A program made the position numbers and the translations under genes. Under the pieces are notes generated by a model. That model ran no database searches. It worked only from the letters and a program-made list of their open reading frames with translations, and was not told where the DNA came from. 64,000 nt of DNA, from assembly GCA_964016985.1 (NCBI GenBank), contig OZ024823.1, positions 131,026,112-131,090,111 of the forward strand, in the 5' to 3' direction. Shown here piece by piece: positions 42,701 through 56,706 of this stretch (positions are counted from its first letter, which is position 1; each line of letters opens with the position of its first letter). The stretch comes from Anodontia alba (taxonomy: Eukaryota; Mollusca; Bivalvia; Lucinida; Lucinidae).

Positions 42701-45700
42701 AACATTTTAAGAGACAGCCATGTAAAAAGCAAAATTCAATCGAAAAAAGCGTGGAATAAATTCTTCGAAATTTTAGGACATTTACCGTAACATGATCTGT
42801 TGCTCTGGATATTTCCAGATCTCTGGATCACACTTGAAACAAGTGATTTGTGTAATTTGTGATCTTTCAACATCCACTTGGCATGATACTATGTGTCAAA
42901 TAATGTTACTGTAGTAATAATTTGTTTATATTTGTGCAATCTAATCAGGCCTCTTTTTGTGTTTATGCATTATCCAGCATTCAGGGCCCAGTTGTTCAAA
43001 GCTAACGATGTCGTTAGTTAACGATTCATTAAAACTTACATCGACTGATACGCAAATATGCTGAATTTTTTTGCTAAAAAAATGTGAGTAGCTTTTGCAG
43101 CAAAAGCTACGCACATTTTTTCAGCAAAAAATATCAGAATATTGTATTTTGAATTTGCTAAAAGAGTTAACGAAATGACCCTTAACGAGTTCGTTAAGCT
43201 AACGACGCTTTGAACAACTGGGCCCAGTTTTTTAACATTTATCAGGAACTGTAACTCATGCTAGACAAGATACAAAATGCTATTTTTTAAACTGAACCTG
43301 TAATTACTTATTTGTAATTAAGCCACCATACTGAGTTTTGTTTAAAGCAGATGAAAGACACCCAAGTTATGGCACAATACCAGCTTATGTTAACATTTAT
43401 CAGGGATGCATAACTCTGTAACTACCGTACCTATTAATAATCCGGTATGAGATATTTCCAAAACCAGTGCACACAAAGTTTCAGTGAAATCCTTGTAACA
43501 CAATGAAAGTTATTGCACAGAACTGAAATACTGACAGATGTACATACAGAGCACAGACAGTGTGATGGACACAAAGATATTCAATGGGGAAACATAATAA
43601 CCACCACTATTGTAGAGTATAACAGTCATATAATAGAAGTGTAATAAAACTTTGTTAAGACAGGTATCTTTTTATGTCCATATCTGGAGCTATGGCTTAA
43701 GTTTTTAGCTTTTAACTTGCTGAAATAAACATCTGCAGATGTTATTTTAAAGTATTTATCTTAGTTTTTCTAAGATGAAAACTTAGCTTGATAGTTCATT
43801 CAAATTGTCTCCATAAAGAAAATTGAATGAACTGTAAAACCTTTTTTTTCAAGATAAAATAATAAGCATAAAACATTTGTCATCTGCTTATGGTGCCAGT
43901 AGCATGCTGAAGATTATATAGATTTAACCAGCTAACCAACTAACAAATGTTTTATATTTAAAAGGCACTTCTAATTATTACCCACAACATATGGTTTCAT
44001 GGAGAAAAAAAATCAATACTCTTTGGTTGTAAAAATGCCTTATTTGCAACTTTTTTATTTTCTTTCTTTGCAGACTTCTCATTGAAGTCGTATCTCAAAG
44101 AGAAAGGTCAGGATGTATTTCAGAGTATGTCATCGGCAATGATCATGACAGTGTTTCGTGAGCTAGATATAGAAAGATATCTTCTGGACCCTCAGTGTGG
44201 TAAGAATGCTGGGGTATATGAGAATGCAGTTCAGGGCTGGAACTCAGGTATGACATCATGCACACTTTGCCATGTTGCTTTTTTAGTTTTCCGACCAGGG
44301 CCCGGTTGTTCAAAGCATCTTTAGCTTAACAAGCTCATTAAGGGTCATTTCGTTAAATGTTTTAGCGGATTTAATATACAATATTCTGATATTTTTTGCT
44401 GAAAAATGTGAGTAGCTTTTGCACTGCAAAAGCTACTCACATTTTTTCAGCAAAATATTTAAGCATATTTGCGTACCACTCAATTTAAATTTTAACGAAT
44501 CGTTAACTAACGATGTCGTTAGCTTTGAACAACTGGGCCCAGGCATTTATTATAAATGATAAATGTCCTAAACATTTAACTCTTTATTTTATACTTTCTT
44601 TTCCATAAATTTTGCTTTTATGCAGTTGTTTCCTAAAATACTGAGTGGAATAGAAAACAGTTGAGACCCTAATCAGACTGCTCCTGATGCAGCAGTCTGA
44701 TCTGGGTCTGGACTGTTTGCATATGTCATTTTGTCAGAAACTTTAGTGTATGAAATTTTAGGATATTTACTGTAAATATAAATGTGATCCAAATATATCA
44801 TAATAATAATAATAATTTACAGTTGCACTTTCACCAATGGTCACCCAACAACAGCAGCTGTCCTATAATACCGATTATTGCTTTGGTAATAATCGTTTTT
44901 ATTCAGGCGAGCAACCTCTTTCCTCTGGGAGCGGATAAAATGATCGGTATCAGCTGTTTCTGATTTCCCAAAATGATGTATTTAACCTCTCAACAACAGT
45001 CACTCTCAACAACAACCAGTTTTAGGCTTTCCTAGTGGTTTTGCCTTCCTAGTAGTGACTGTTGTAGAGAAGTTGCACTGAACAGTATGTACACTTTGAT
45101 TTAACCCTTATCATGCTGAATAAATTAAGATACCATGCCAACTTGGTTATCAGGCAGTCGGATTACTTGATCCAAGTTGTTGATACAAATTCACATACTG
45201 AATGACAAACAGTGTAGATCCAGATCAGTTGGCTTCAGAAGCCAGCTGATTTGGAGCTACACAGTTTTTAAAGGTGGGCCATATTGTATATTGATAATAT
45301 AAGGCTTTTTCTTTTTTCAGAGAAAATAAAGCCAAACATTGCGTTTGAATTGTCTGTTAGATAGCAGGGCCAAGTTGTTCAAAGCTAACGATGTCGGTAG
45401 TTAACGATTCGTTAAAATTTACATCGAGTGATACGCAAATATACTGAAATTTTTTGCTGAAAAAATGTGAGTAGCTTTTGCAGTGCAAAAGCTACTCACA
45501 TTTTTTCAGCAAAAGATATCAGAATATTGTATATTAAATCTGCTAAAACAGTTAACGAAATGACCCTTAACGAGCTTGTTAAGCTAACGACGCTTTGAAC
45601 AACTGGGCCCAGACAATTAACATGCAGTGTCAAGCCTAAGCTGCGCCTAAAACAGAATGGATAAGAATGTGGTCATTTACAGTTTTGCATGTCATGTTAA

Positions 45701-47224
45701 TGTCAATTTCCATTTCAGAGTGTAAAATTGATCTATCATTACTGGAATTACCAGAAGAAATATCTTGTCATATACCTGATTACTGCACTGGAATAGAGTG
45801 CTGCGTGTTTGTGGGTCTAATACGGCGATCATTCCAAGTTCAAGTATTGCTAGATGGATGTTCTAACAAAGTAACTGTAGCTATTGAAAAACTCAGAAGA
45901 ACTAAAGTCTTTCGAAATTATGATTATGGTAAGATTTAGGGAAAAAATGTGTATAAGTGATAGTCTACCTAGAGAAACTAAACAATACAATTAAAGTGAC
46001 CAAAGGGAGCCCAAAATTATGATTTTTAATAGACATGTTTCACATTGTTGTGTGCTTGCTCCAAACTGTCCAGGTAAGTCTCAGATGGGTGTTAGCAAGA
46101 GTACAATCAAGGGATCAATCTTCAACACGCTGCATATTAGAATAAAGGTCCTCGAAAATAATAAATCGGAACATATCAATTAAATACAACAAAATAAAAA
46201 AAGAATGAAGTCAAAGTGGATTTTATTGCTTCATTAAAGTAGTATTAATAGTCAAAATACTGCTTAGAGACATGAGATAAAAGAAAGATTTTGTTTACCG
46301 CAGGCTGAAATTCCACATTCATGCATGTCATTTTCATTTAGGAAGTGTCTCCCAGTACTGTACTATATCCCTAGACCTAGGGTCTCCGGATAGGGTACCG
46401 TACCAGGAGACCCACAGTCTCCAGTTATGGTACCGTACCTGGAGAAAATCCGTACAGGACTATCTCGGTATGGCAGTACATAAAATGCTTTTATAACTGC
46501 TTAGTTTAAGGAATATTCTTTGTTTTTCTTTGTTGTTGTTATTTCTCTGCACTTTTCCAAAGCATTACAATGCATTTTATTAAATGGTTAAATAAATGTA
46601 AGGAATGCTGCATGGTAATAATATAGTTATAAGGTTATTCAGTTATTATTGTTATTATTATTGTTATTAACTTTCAGACTTGCATTAGTTTCTTTCATGT
46701 AACAAACTGTGAAAAACCATGTTAATCTTGTACTGTTGGGTGGGTAATTGCTTTCCGACAATGAAACCTAAAGGCTGAATACAACTTCTGTCTTCGCTGA
46801 TACCCATACAAATAATTATAATTACCTTAAATAGCATTCATCCATTCATTAGTATTATCACCACATGCTTAAATCAAAGAATTCCTGTTTTGTTTGGTCA
46901 TAATGGCTAAAAAAATCCACAGTGGATAACAATTTGACAATTTTCTTGCTTTTGAAAGTGCTATCAGCTGCTACCAGAATGCTGGGAATGTGAAGTTCTT
47001 GAGGCAATCTTCTCAATCCCTGGAAGCAACCAAAGTATCCAACAAGACTTTCAACCAGAAGATACATTTCTACCAAGTTACACATCACAGCATTCGTGGT
47101 GGAAAAACCATTCAAATCCAGAAGAACAGGAAATAAAGACTGTCTGTCTATCTATCTATCTATCTATCTATCTGTTTATCTATCCATCCACCTATGTATG
47201 TATGTATGTATGTATGTATGTGTG

Positions 47225-47275
<51 letters not shown>

Positions 47276-50200
47276 GTTCACAAGCCCATGAAACAAATAC
47301 AGTGTACCAATGTTAATATACAAAGAAAGGAATCTCTCTTGCATAATATTTTCTACAGAACATGAGGAATGTGGGAGTGTTAGAAAGGCTACAAAAAAAA
47401 GAGAAAATAATGCTAAATTTTGAAGTTGTAAAGGCTTTTTTATGTGCTGCGGTACCCGAAGACAGGTCTCCATGTACAGTACCATATCCGGAGACACTTC
47501 CTTTCATTTCGTTCCATGTAAAAACACAGTTCCATCAAATCATTAAATAATTTTAGGGCATAAGATTAAAATATGTTGTTTTTTTTTTGCACTAAAATAC
47601 TAACAAAATCCTCAACCAAACTGTGTGATTTATATTTTATACCCAAAATATCATACTTAGAACTATGGATAGGATCATCTAATAGCCAGAGTTTTTCACT
47701 ATTATATTTATATGATTTATATTTTATATCCAAAATATCATACTAAGTACTATGGATATGAGAGTCTAATAACCAGAGTTTTTCACTATTATATTTATAA
47801 TTATCATGAAATAACTCTTCTGTCTATTAGAAATTCATAATATATTTTAATGTTCTGTTTCATTCGGTGTTTTTCATGCCTTCTGGCTTATTTCATGTAT
47901 TGTCCTAAATTATTCTCTCTTTCATACAATCATTTCAAAGATTAACAAATGTGTTTTCATGACATAAATGTGAGCTGAAGCAAGACAAAATTAATAAGTT
48001 CACCTGGCCTTACAGCGAAGACTAAGATCAGCCTAATTATCTGTTCTGTAGGGTCTGTAATCACTGTCCACAAGCAAAAACAATAAACCTTTTGGGTAAT
48101 AGCCAGCCACTTTACAATGAAAACTCTGATCAGGCTGAATGGATTCCTAAGCTGATTTGAGTCATTGCTAGACACACATCAGTTTGCTGGTATTATCATG
48201 TGCCACCTCAAACATGTCTCGTCCGATGCTGAACTTCTAAAAAGCCCCCAGGTTTGCTTTGACAAGCAATAAAATGCCACCTAATTGGAAGGAGGCCTTT
48301 ATCAGGGCATGTGCCTCTTATTCAGTAGGCGTTTAATTAATTTATTTAGGTGCTAAATCAATTTAATGAAGGGTTTGTGCCATACTTTACTGACAATGAT
48401 TGTACGGCCTTATGGCACACACTTTTTTATCATCAAAACATTTTAAAAAGTTGATACACATACGGAATTATTATTAATTTGTTGAATGCTGTTTATGGCA
48501 AATTTATTTATTTATTTAAGTGTAGTCTGCCTGTCTTTACGATTAATGGGATTATTCATAAATTGATATCCAAGACAAAAAGCCGGGTATAGATGTTTTA
48601 TTACTCTAACTGCCATGAGAAACTTGATGGAAATCAGTTACAAGGTGTAACATTTATTTATTGGAATCTGATTGATCGAAAAAAGTATGCTGAACTGTAA
48701 AAAAAAATCAGTATAAAAAGGATGGTTAACCTTTAATTAATGAATTAAATGATCAGCAGATGACATTTTATTTTTTCTTCAAAGTGGTTTGAATATAGTT
48801 TGAGGTTGCAGTCCACCAAAGTTAGAAAAAGTTAAATATTATGTTAATATTGTTAGGACTTCCTTTCTGGGCATGTGTTTATTTCTAGCATTGTCATTTT
48901 TTTAGTTCAGTTGGACTTGTAGTCCCAGAGTTATGCCCCTTTTTTGACAGATGTATTGGCATCTTCTTCAGCAAGATATCTCAAAACGTGTTTGAGCTAG
49001 AACCTTTAATCTTGGTATGGAGATAGAGGATGATAAGTAGATGGCCTTATTAACATAAAAAAGTGATTTTTTTGAAGTTATGCCTTTTGTAAAAAAAAAC
49101 TAATAACGAAATCTTGTCAGCAAGGTTGCTCACAAACTAGTTTATCTAGGACCTTGAAACTTGGTGTGCTTATTGGAGTTGAAGATAAAAATGCCTGATA
49201 AACTTTTGAAAAAAATAAAAAAACAAAACAAAAAAAACAACAGAGTTATGCCCCTTCTTAATGATAATATAATCCTGTTAGCAAAATATCTCGAATACTA
49301 TATGAGCTAGGGCCTTGAAACTTGGTGTTCTTATTTTGGATGATGAGTAGATTACCTGAGCACTTTTAGAAAAGGTTTCCATTTTTAGCTCACCTTAGCA
49401 AAAGCTCGGGGTGAGCTATTGTGATCACCCTCTGGCCGTCGTCCGTCGTCAACAGTTAGTTTGTTAACACTCTAGAGGTCACAGTTTTGACCCAATCTTG
49501 ATGAAACTTGCCCAGAATGTTTGCCCCTATGAAATCTAGGTCAAGTTTGATACTGGGTCACTTGGGGTCAAAAACTATGTCACCAGATCAAATCAAAGGA
49601 AAAACGTTAACACTCTAGAGGTCACATTTTTAAAGCAATCATCATGAATAATGCTCAAAATGTTTGCCTTGATGATTTTTAGTCAAGTTTGAAACTGAGT
49701 CACTTGGGGTCAGAAACTAGGTCACCAGGCCGAATCAAAGGAAAACCTTAGTAACACTCTAGCGGTCACATTTTTGAAGCAATCATCATGAATCTTGCTC
49801 AAAATGTTTGTCTTGGTGAGTTCTAGATCAAGTTTAAAACTGGGTCACTTGGGGTCAAAAACTAGGTCACCAGACTTAATCAGCAGAAAACCTTGTAAAA
49901 ACTCTAGCGTTCACATTTTTGAAGCAATCATCATGATTCTTGCTCAGAATGTTTGTCTTGATGATTTCTAGGTCCGAAACTGGGTCACGTGGGGTCAAAA
50001 ACTAGGTCACCTGGCCACATCAGTGTAAAACCTTGTTAACACTCTAACTGTCACATATATGAAGCAATCATCATGAATCTTGCTCAAAATGTTTGTCTTG
50101 ATGATTCCTAGATCAAGTTTGATACTGGGTCACTTGAAGTAAAAAACTAGGTCACCAGGCCAAATCAAAGTAAGACCTTGTTAACACTCTAGAGGTCACA

Positions 50201-53200
50201 TTTTTGAAGCAGTCATCATGAATCTTGCCCAAAATGTTTGTCTTGATGATTTCTAGGTCAGATTTGAAATTGGGTCATGTGGTGTCAAAAAACTGTTTCA
50301 CCAGGCCAAATCAAAGGAAAACCTTGTTAACACTCCAGAGGTCATATTTTTTTTAAATAATCATCATAAATATTGCTCAAAATGTTTGTCTTGATGATTT
50401 CAAGGTCTAGTTTAAAACTTGGTCACTTGATGTCAGAAATTAGGTCACCAGGCCAAATCAAAGGAAAACCTTGTTGATGCTCTAGAGGTCACAGTTTTGA
50501 AGTGATCATCATGAATCTTGCTCAAAATGTTTGTTTTGATGATTTCTAGGTGACGTATATTTCACTGTCCAGTGACTTTCTTAAGTTTTTCCATTTAGGT
50601 CATTTTCTCAGTAATTATTGGTCCTACAGAGTGATATTTGGTACTTGTGAAGTGTTTGCATTTAGGTCAGTTTCTCAGTAACTATTGCTTTTACAGCCAG
50701 TGATAATTAGTACATGCATACATCTTAGCATGGCCTCTTGAGTGCAGTCATCCATATTTGACCTTGACCTCTTTCACAGTCCATTAGACATGCTACATTG
50801 TCTTGCTTGTTAAAATAATCATTTTGAATTTTGATCAGAATGTTTGCCTAGATCAGTTCTAGGTCAGGTTCTCAAAGTGCTATGATACTCAGGTGAGCGT
50901 TACAGGGCCATCATGGCCCTCTTGTTTTCTGGAGTTATGCCTCTTGTAATATGATATTGAACTCTTTTCAGCAAGTTATCTTTAAATTTATTTGAGCTAG
51001 GGCCTTTAAACTTGGTGAGCTTATTGGGGATGATAAGTAGATCAACTGATTAATTTTTTTTTAAAAATGATTAATTTTGTCAGGGTTATGTGCCGTTCCA
51101 ACTTTTGCATTTTGTGTGGAAAAGCATATAATTGGGAGCATAGTGTTCTATGAACACATTTCAAATTTCAAAGTTATTTGCCCTTGAGCTTAGAAACCCT
51201 TTACCACAAAGTTTTATTTGGGAAAAAGTGTTTTTAACTTTTCTCAACCATTTATAGCTCACTTGAGAAAGCTCTGATACCTACATTATATCAAAAATGA
51301 CAGTTGGATAAAAATAGTTTTTGCTGTTGATCTTATGGCCATCTTATAATCAGGTGACAGGAGCTGTTACATGAAAAGTATACGTCATCGCTGGCTTGTG
51401 GTAACATGAAAGGTTTTGGCATCCAGTATGGGATGGCTGACAACTGATACACTCAACCAATAGTTACAACTTCAGCTATATCAAGCAATTCATGTGCCCT
51501 TGAGTGTAAAAAAAGACCATATTTGCAACTTTCAAGTCTTAGATCATGTGAAACAGCTATCCAGATAAGACTTTTTCATGCAGGTGAGCGATCATTGCCC
51601 ATTGGGCTATTTGTTGGTAATGCTGGACAACTGAGTTTTGTTTGGTCTAGGATAGTGCATCTGAGATAGTGCATGCATGGTAAAATCAATTGTCTCAAAT
51701 TTTTTGTTGACACATTCTGATACTTTATAGAGCCATCAAAGACATATTTAACATGTGCATGAAAAATAGCCATCAGAAGAGATGGCTTATCCCCAGATGA
51801 AAAGCCATAATGGTCTCCAGAAGATTGTACACACAAAGAAACTTCACTAGAAATACAACACACCCTCTAATCCTCAAGTACATCCTGCAAAGTATCAGCA
51901 AAACATCTGAAAGGATATATGTCTCAAAGGGTGTTTGTGATAGCAATTACAAGATTTTTATCACCTAATGCTGTCAGGGGAGATAACTCAGAAACTGCCA
52001 CATCCAGAGTTGTGGTTTTTGTATATGACATTAACTTCTCAACCTTCTGTATGATTTTATTCCAAAGGGTGTTAGAGTTACAGTGATCACAAGATTTCTA
52101 TCACCAGATACTATCAGGGAAGATAACTAAAAATGTGGCACCCAGATTTGTATTTTTTGTATGCAATATGCCTTCTCAACCTCATGTGCTATCCTACCAA
52201 GTATCATCAATATAAGAAAGGGTGTCAGAATTAACAGGATCACAATGTTTCTATTACCAAAATACTGTCAGGGGAGATAACTAAAATACAATGGCGCCTA
52301 GAATATTGTGGATCTTGTATGCAACACACTTTCTCAATCCCAAGTACAATCCTACCAAGTACCATCAATACATCTAAAAAGGTGTTGCGATATCACAATC
52401 ATACATACTGTCAAAGGAGATAACTTAACAGTTGTGGCACTTAGAGCTGTGTTTCTTGTACAAAATGCCTTTTCAACCTCATGTACAATCCTACCAAGTA
52501 CCATAAATATATCTGAAATGATGTTGGAGTTATCATGATCACAGGTTTCTTTTACCAAATACAGTCAGGGGAGATAACTAAGTAGTGTTGTGTTTCTTGT
52601 ACATGATATGCCTTTACAACCGCCTGTACAATCCTACCAAGTATTATCAATATATCTGAAAGGGTGTTGGAGTTATCCAAGATCATATGGTTTCTAACCA
52701 AATACTGTCAGGGGAGATAACTCAAAACTGTTGAACCTGGGATTGTGGATCTTGTACCTGACATGCCTTCTTGACCTCGTGTACAATCCTACCAAGTATC
52801 ATGAATATATCTGGAAGGGTGTTGGAGTTATGTACAGCACTATAAGAATTTGCCTTTAGACTCTTTGAGGTTAAAATTTCAAGGGCAGATAACTAAAAAA
52901 GTGAAAAAGCAAGGTTATCATTCTTGCATGTGATGTGCCTCCTAGACAGTCCACAAATCTACCAAATACTGTCCATATATTCTAAAATGTATCAGAGTTA
53001 TGGCAAGCACAAGCCTTACCCCTAAAAACTCATTAAGCAGAGATAACTACAAAATGAAGAAAAGAAAGCTGTCATTCTTGCAGGCAACATGCCTACTGAA
53101 CCTGACCTACACCTCTACCAAATATTATCAAAATATCTCAAAGGGTATAAGGGTTATGGAGCACACAACAATGTGTCTATGGATGAATAGATGCCAGTAT

Positions 53201-56200
53201 GATTGCTATATCACCTGACCCTGTTTGGTGGGGGATAAAAATCATTTTTGACAACCACTTTAACTTAGCCATTTATGTCTATTGATATGTCTGTCTGTCT
53301 GTCTGTCTGTTTGTATTCATTTTCCCAATCTCATTCAACCTGAAGCAAATATACATTTTAATACATTGCTTGTCTGTACCTAGCGGGCAGTCATTACCTT
53401 GCAGATGTACCTAATAAGCACCGCTTATTGACACTTTTTTGTTTTAAATTGTTTTCTGAAGTAACTGGTTTGCTGTAATAGTGATAATACCTATATTGCA
53501 TTTGTATTTGCTAAGAATTAATTTTGGATTTTTATCAGTGCTTTCTTATTGTAGGCACACAAGAGAGTTTCTATCTTGGAGGCATTGTGAGAATAAAGTA
53601 AGTAAAATTAATGGCTTAGGAAAGCAAGGCTGCAGGGGTTACATGCTCATATCCAAGCTAGGCCACATAGCTTTTGTGGGGTTTTATTATGAAATAATTT
53701 CTACTGTCATTCTTGTCCTTCCGCTGATTCAAGAAGAGCAGTTGTCATCTACTGGCAAAAGTATGTGCACAAAGCACCAATTGACTGCTTAGAGGACTAA
53801 ACCTGCCCAGAAAATGTGTGACTATGTTAACTGATGGGCTTGACATGACTTTGACAGTTTGGACTGGGCTGTAAAACTGCAATCAGAATCAAAATCAACC
53901 AAAAAAAACCATTTCCCTGATAACATCATTTAAGACCGAGTATAGCTCTTGATAACTGAGGTATTAAATAAATTTTCCTTAGCTCTTCACAAAAACATAT
54001 GTTGTGGTATTCACTGGAAATGCCTCAGTGAGACACTGCCTATGGTTACCACAGCTTATGTTTTCCTCAAGAAACAAGAAAATTATGAATCCTATTTTAC
54101 TTGAAAAAAGCAAATTAATTTGCAGGAGACCCGCCCCTACCCAAAGGGTAATTGACAGACAGTGCAGATCCAGATCAGCTAGATGCCACAGAATGCTTCT
54201 GAGGAATGATGTGGATTTACACTGTTTGTCATTAAGAACCTGAATTTGTATCAACAACCTGGATAAAGTAATCTGATTGGCTAAAAAAAATGGATGTAGC
54301 ATCTTAATTTATTCTTTATGGCAAGGGTGAAGAACTAAAACAGCAATGGCAAACATATTCTAGATTTACACTGTTTGCAAAGGTATCTGTTTAATGTGAA
54401 AGCTTGAAGGATTAAAGTATCATCGGTGCATTGAAGTTTTATATGACGATGAAATGCAAATTCAGGTGAGCTGTAATGTCTGCTGTCAGTTATTATTTAA
54501 TATTATATGTTTTGTTGTTGCTGCTTTTAGCTCACCTGGGCCGAAGGCTCCAGGGGAGCTTATAGGATGGTAGGCCATCCGTCGTCTGCCCATCTGTCAT
54601 CCGTCCATAGTCTGTCCACACATTTGACCACTTATATCTCCACAGTCTGTAGGCTGAAAAAGCCTCTGTCATCAGCATAACTCCCTTAGTTTTGATTGGA
54701 TCATCCTGAAACTTACAGATAAAGGTGAACATTAATACAGATAAAAATAAATTTGAAAACTGTCCAGATCAGATAATTTATTTTAAAGTTACGTCCCCTT
54801 GATTGCTGAAAATGCCTATTTCCAATCTTGTCATCAGCATAACTCCTTCAGTTTTGATCAGATCTTCCTACATATACAGTTTTCATCGAATGAGGGACAG
54901 TTAGACTATAAGGTAGTACTGCACACATTGTTTTGATGTTACAGTACACCAAATTTTGATAGTTATCACTATTTTCAAAGATTTTTCAGGCATGACTTGG
55001 TTTCCAATAACTCTTCCTACAGTTTTCATTGAATGAGGTTGATGAAACTTGATGGACAGCTAGACTGTGAGGTGATACAGCACAATATATTTTTGAGGCT
55101 ACAATACACCAAAGTTGGTAGTGACATAACTCTTAAAGATTGTGAAAATATGGCACCTTTTCCAGCTAACTCTTCCTACAGTTTTCATTGGACTATTTGA
55201 AGGTTACAGTGCGCTAAAGTTTGATGGAGTTACTCTTTAAAGATAGTTCACACACAACTTCATTTCTAACCATCTCCTTCTATAATTTTCGCCTATCAAA
55301 CTGAAAGTTATTGCATAGTAAGACCATAAGGTAGAGCAGCATGTATTTTTGAGGTAACAGTACACCAAACATTAACTGTGTTGAAATTTGGATATAGCTC
55401 ATACAGTTTTGATCAAGTCATCCTGGAACTAAACATAGATATATTAGAGTTATATCCCATAGATTGAGAATATTATTGACATTGTGTGACCTAGGCCATC
55501 TTTTCAGACTTTGCTTTACATGGTCTTTGACTGCTAAAAAGCCCTAAGGGGAAAACCCAGCGGGCACATGACGATAATACAACGTCGCCTCAACATCGAT
55601 GCAACGTCATGACATTGCATCGACGCTAAGCCGACGTTGTATAAACGCCATGTGCCCGCTGGGAAGCTCCTTCAGTTTTGATTAGATATTCCTTCAGATG
55701 GGGAGGTCATGGATAAACTTTCAAAAACATTTGATTTTGAAAAAAGTTTGAATACCTGCACAATCTGATACATACAGTTGGATACGTTTTAATAGGATTT
55801 AAACTTGCAGATTTGGGGAACATGAATATGATAAGAATTATGTCCTTCAGTCTAATAAATGTTGTAGACACTGAGTGACTTTGACAAACTTCTCAGCACA
55901 GGTGAGTGTTAAAGACCACCATGATCCTCCAGTTATGTCCACCCCCCCCCCCCCCCACCTCCTCCCCCCCAAACACACACACACCTATAATTAACCTTGT
56001 TTGCTGCATAGCTTGATATCTTTTAATTGGATCTTCCTTAAACTTGCAGATTAGGGAAAACATGGATATGGTAAGAGTTATGTCCTTTAGTTTAATAAAT
56101 GTTGTAGACATTCAGTGACTTTGACCAACTTTTCAGCACAGGTGAGTGTTAAGGACCACCATGGTCTTCTTGTTTTTGTTTGTTTTTTTTGTTTGTTTTT

Positions 56201-56649
56201 GTTTTGCTAATTTTGTAATATAAACAGAATGAAATTGAAACTTTCTCTGGATTAACATTATCATGTTATAATAGACTCCCTTCCCTTACCCCCCCCCCCC
56301 CCCCCCAAACACACACACACAAACATGCACACTCACACACACAAGCCGGCCTTGGTGGCGCAGTTGGATGCGCGTCCGACTGGAGACCAGGAGGTCGCTG
56401 TTTCGACCCCCGCCGAGGTCGGCAACATTCTTTCGTGGAGATTGATCATGAAATATTTTCTACGGTCATTCTCTCCCTTCCGCTGATTCAAGAAGGGTAG
56501 TTGTCAGTTTCTGGCGAAAGAATGTGCACAATACTGGTTAACCGCTTAGAGGACTAAGCCTGCCCAGTAAACGTGTGGTTAGGTAAACTGACCGCGCTCG
56601 ACATGACCCCATTGGGTTGACTGGGCCGTAAAACCTCAACACAAACAAA

Positions 56650-56706
<57 letters not shown>

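Noticed and set aside
46858..47115. Minus-strand 85-residue open frame with protein-like composition
   Set aside because: No splice context, no second copy and no recognised motif; it lies inside the long-TIR segment. Kept only as a weak possibility of a captured fragment.
49462..50565. Regularly spaced ~144-bp repeats as a CRISPR-like array
   Set aside because: Repeats are contiguous without unique spacers, in a eukaryotic mobile element.
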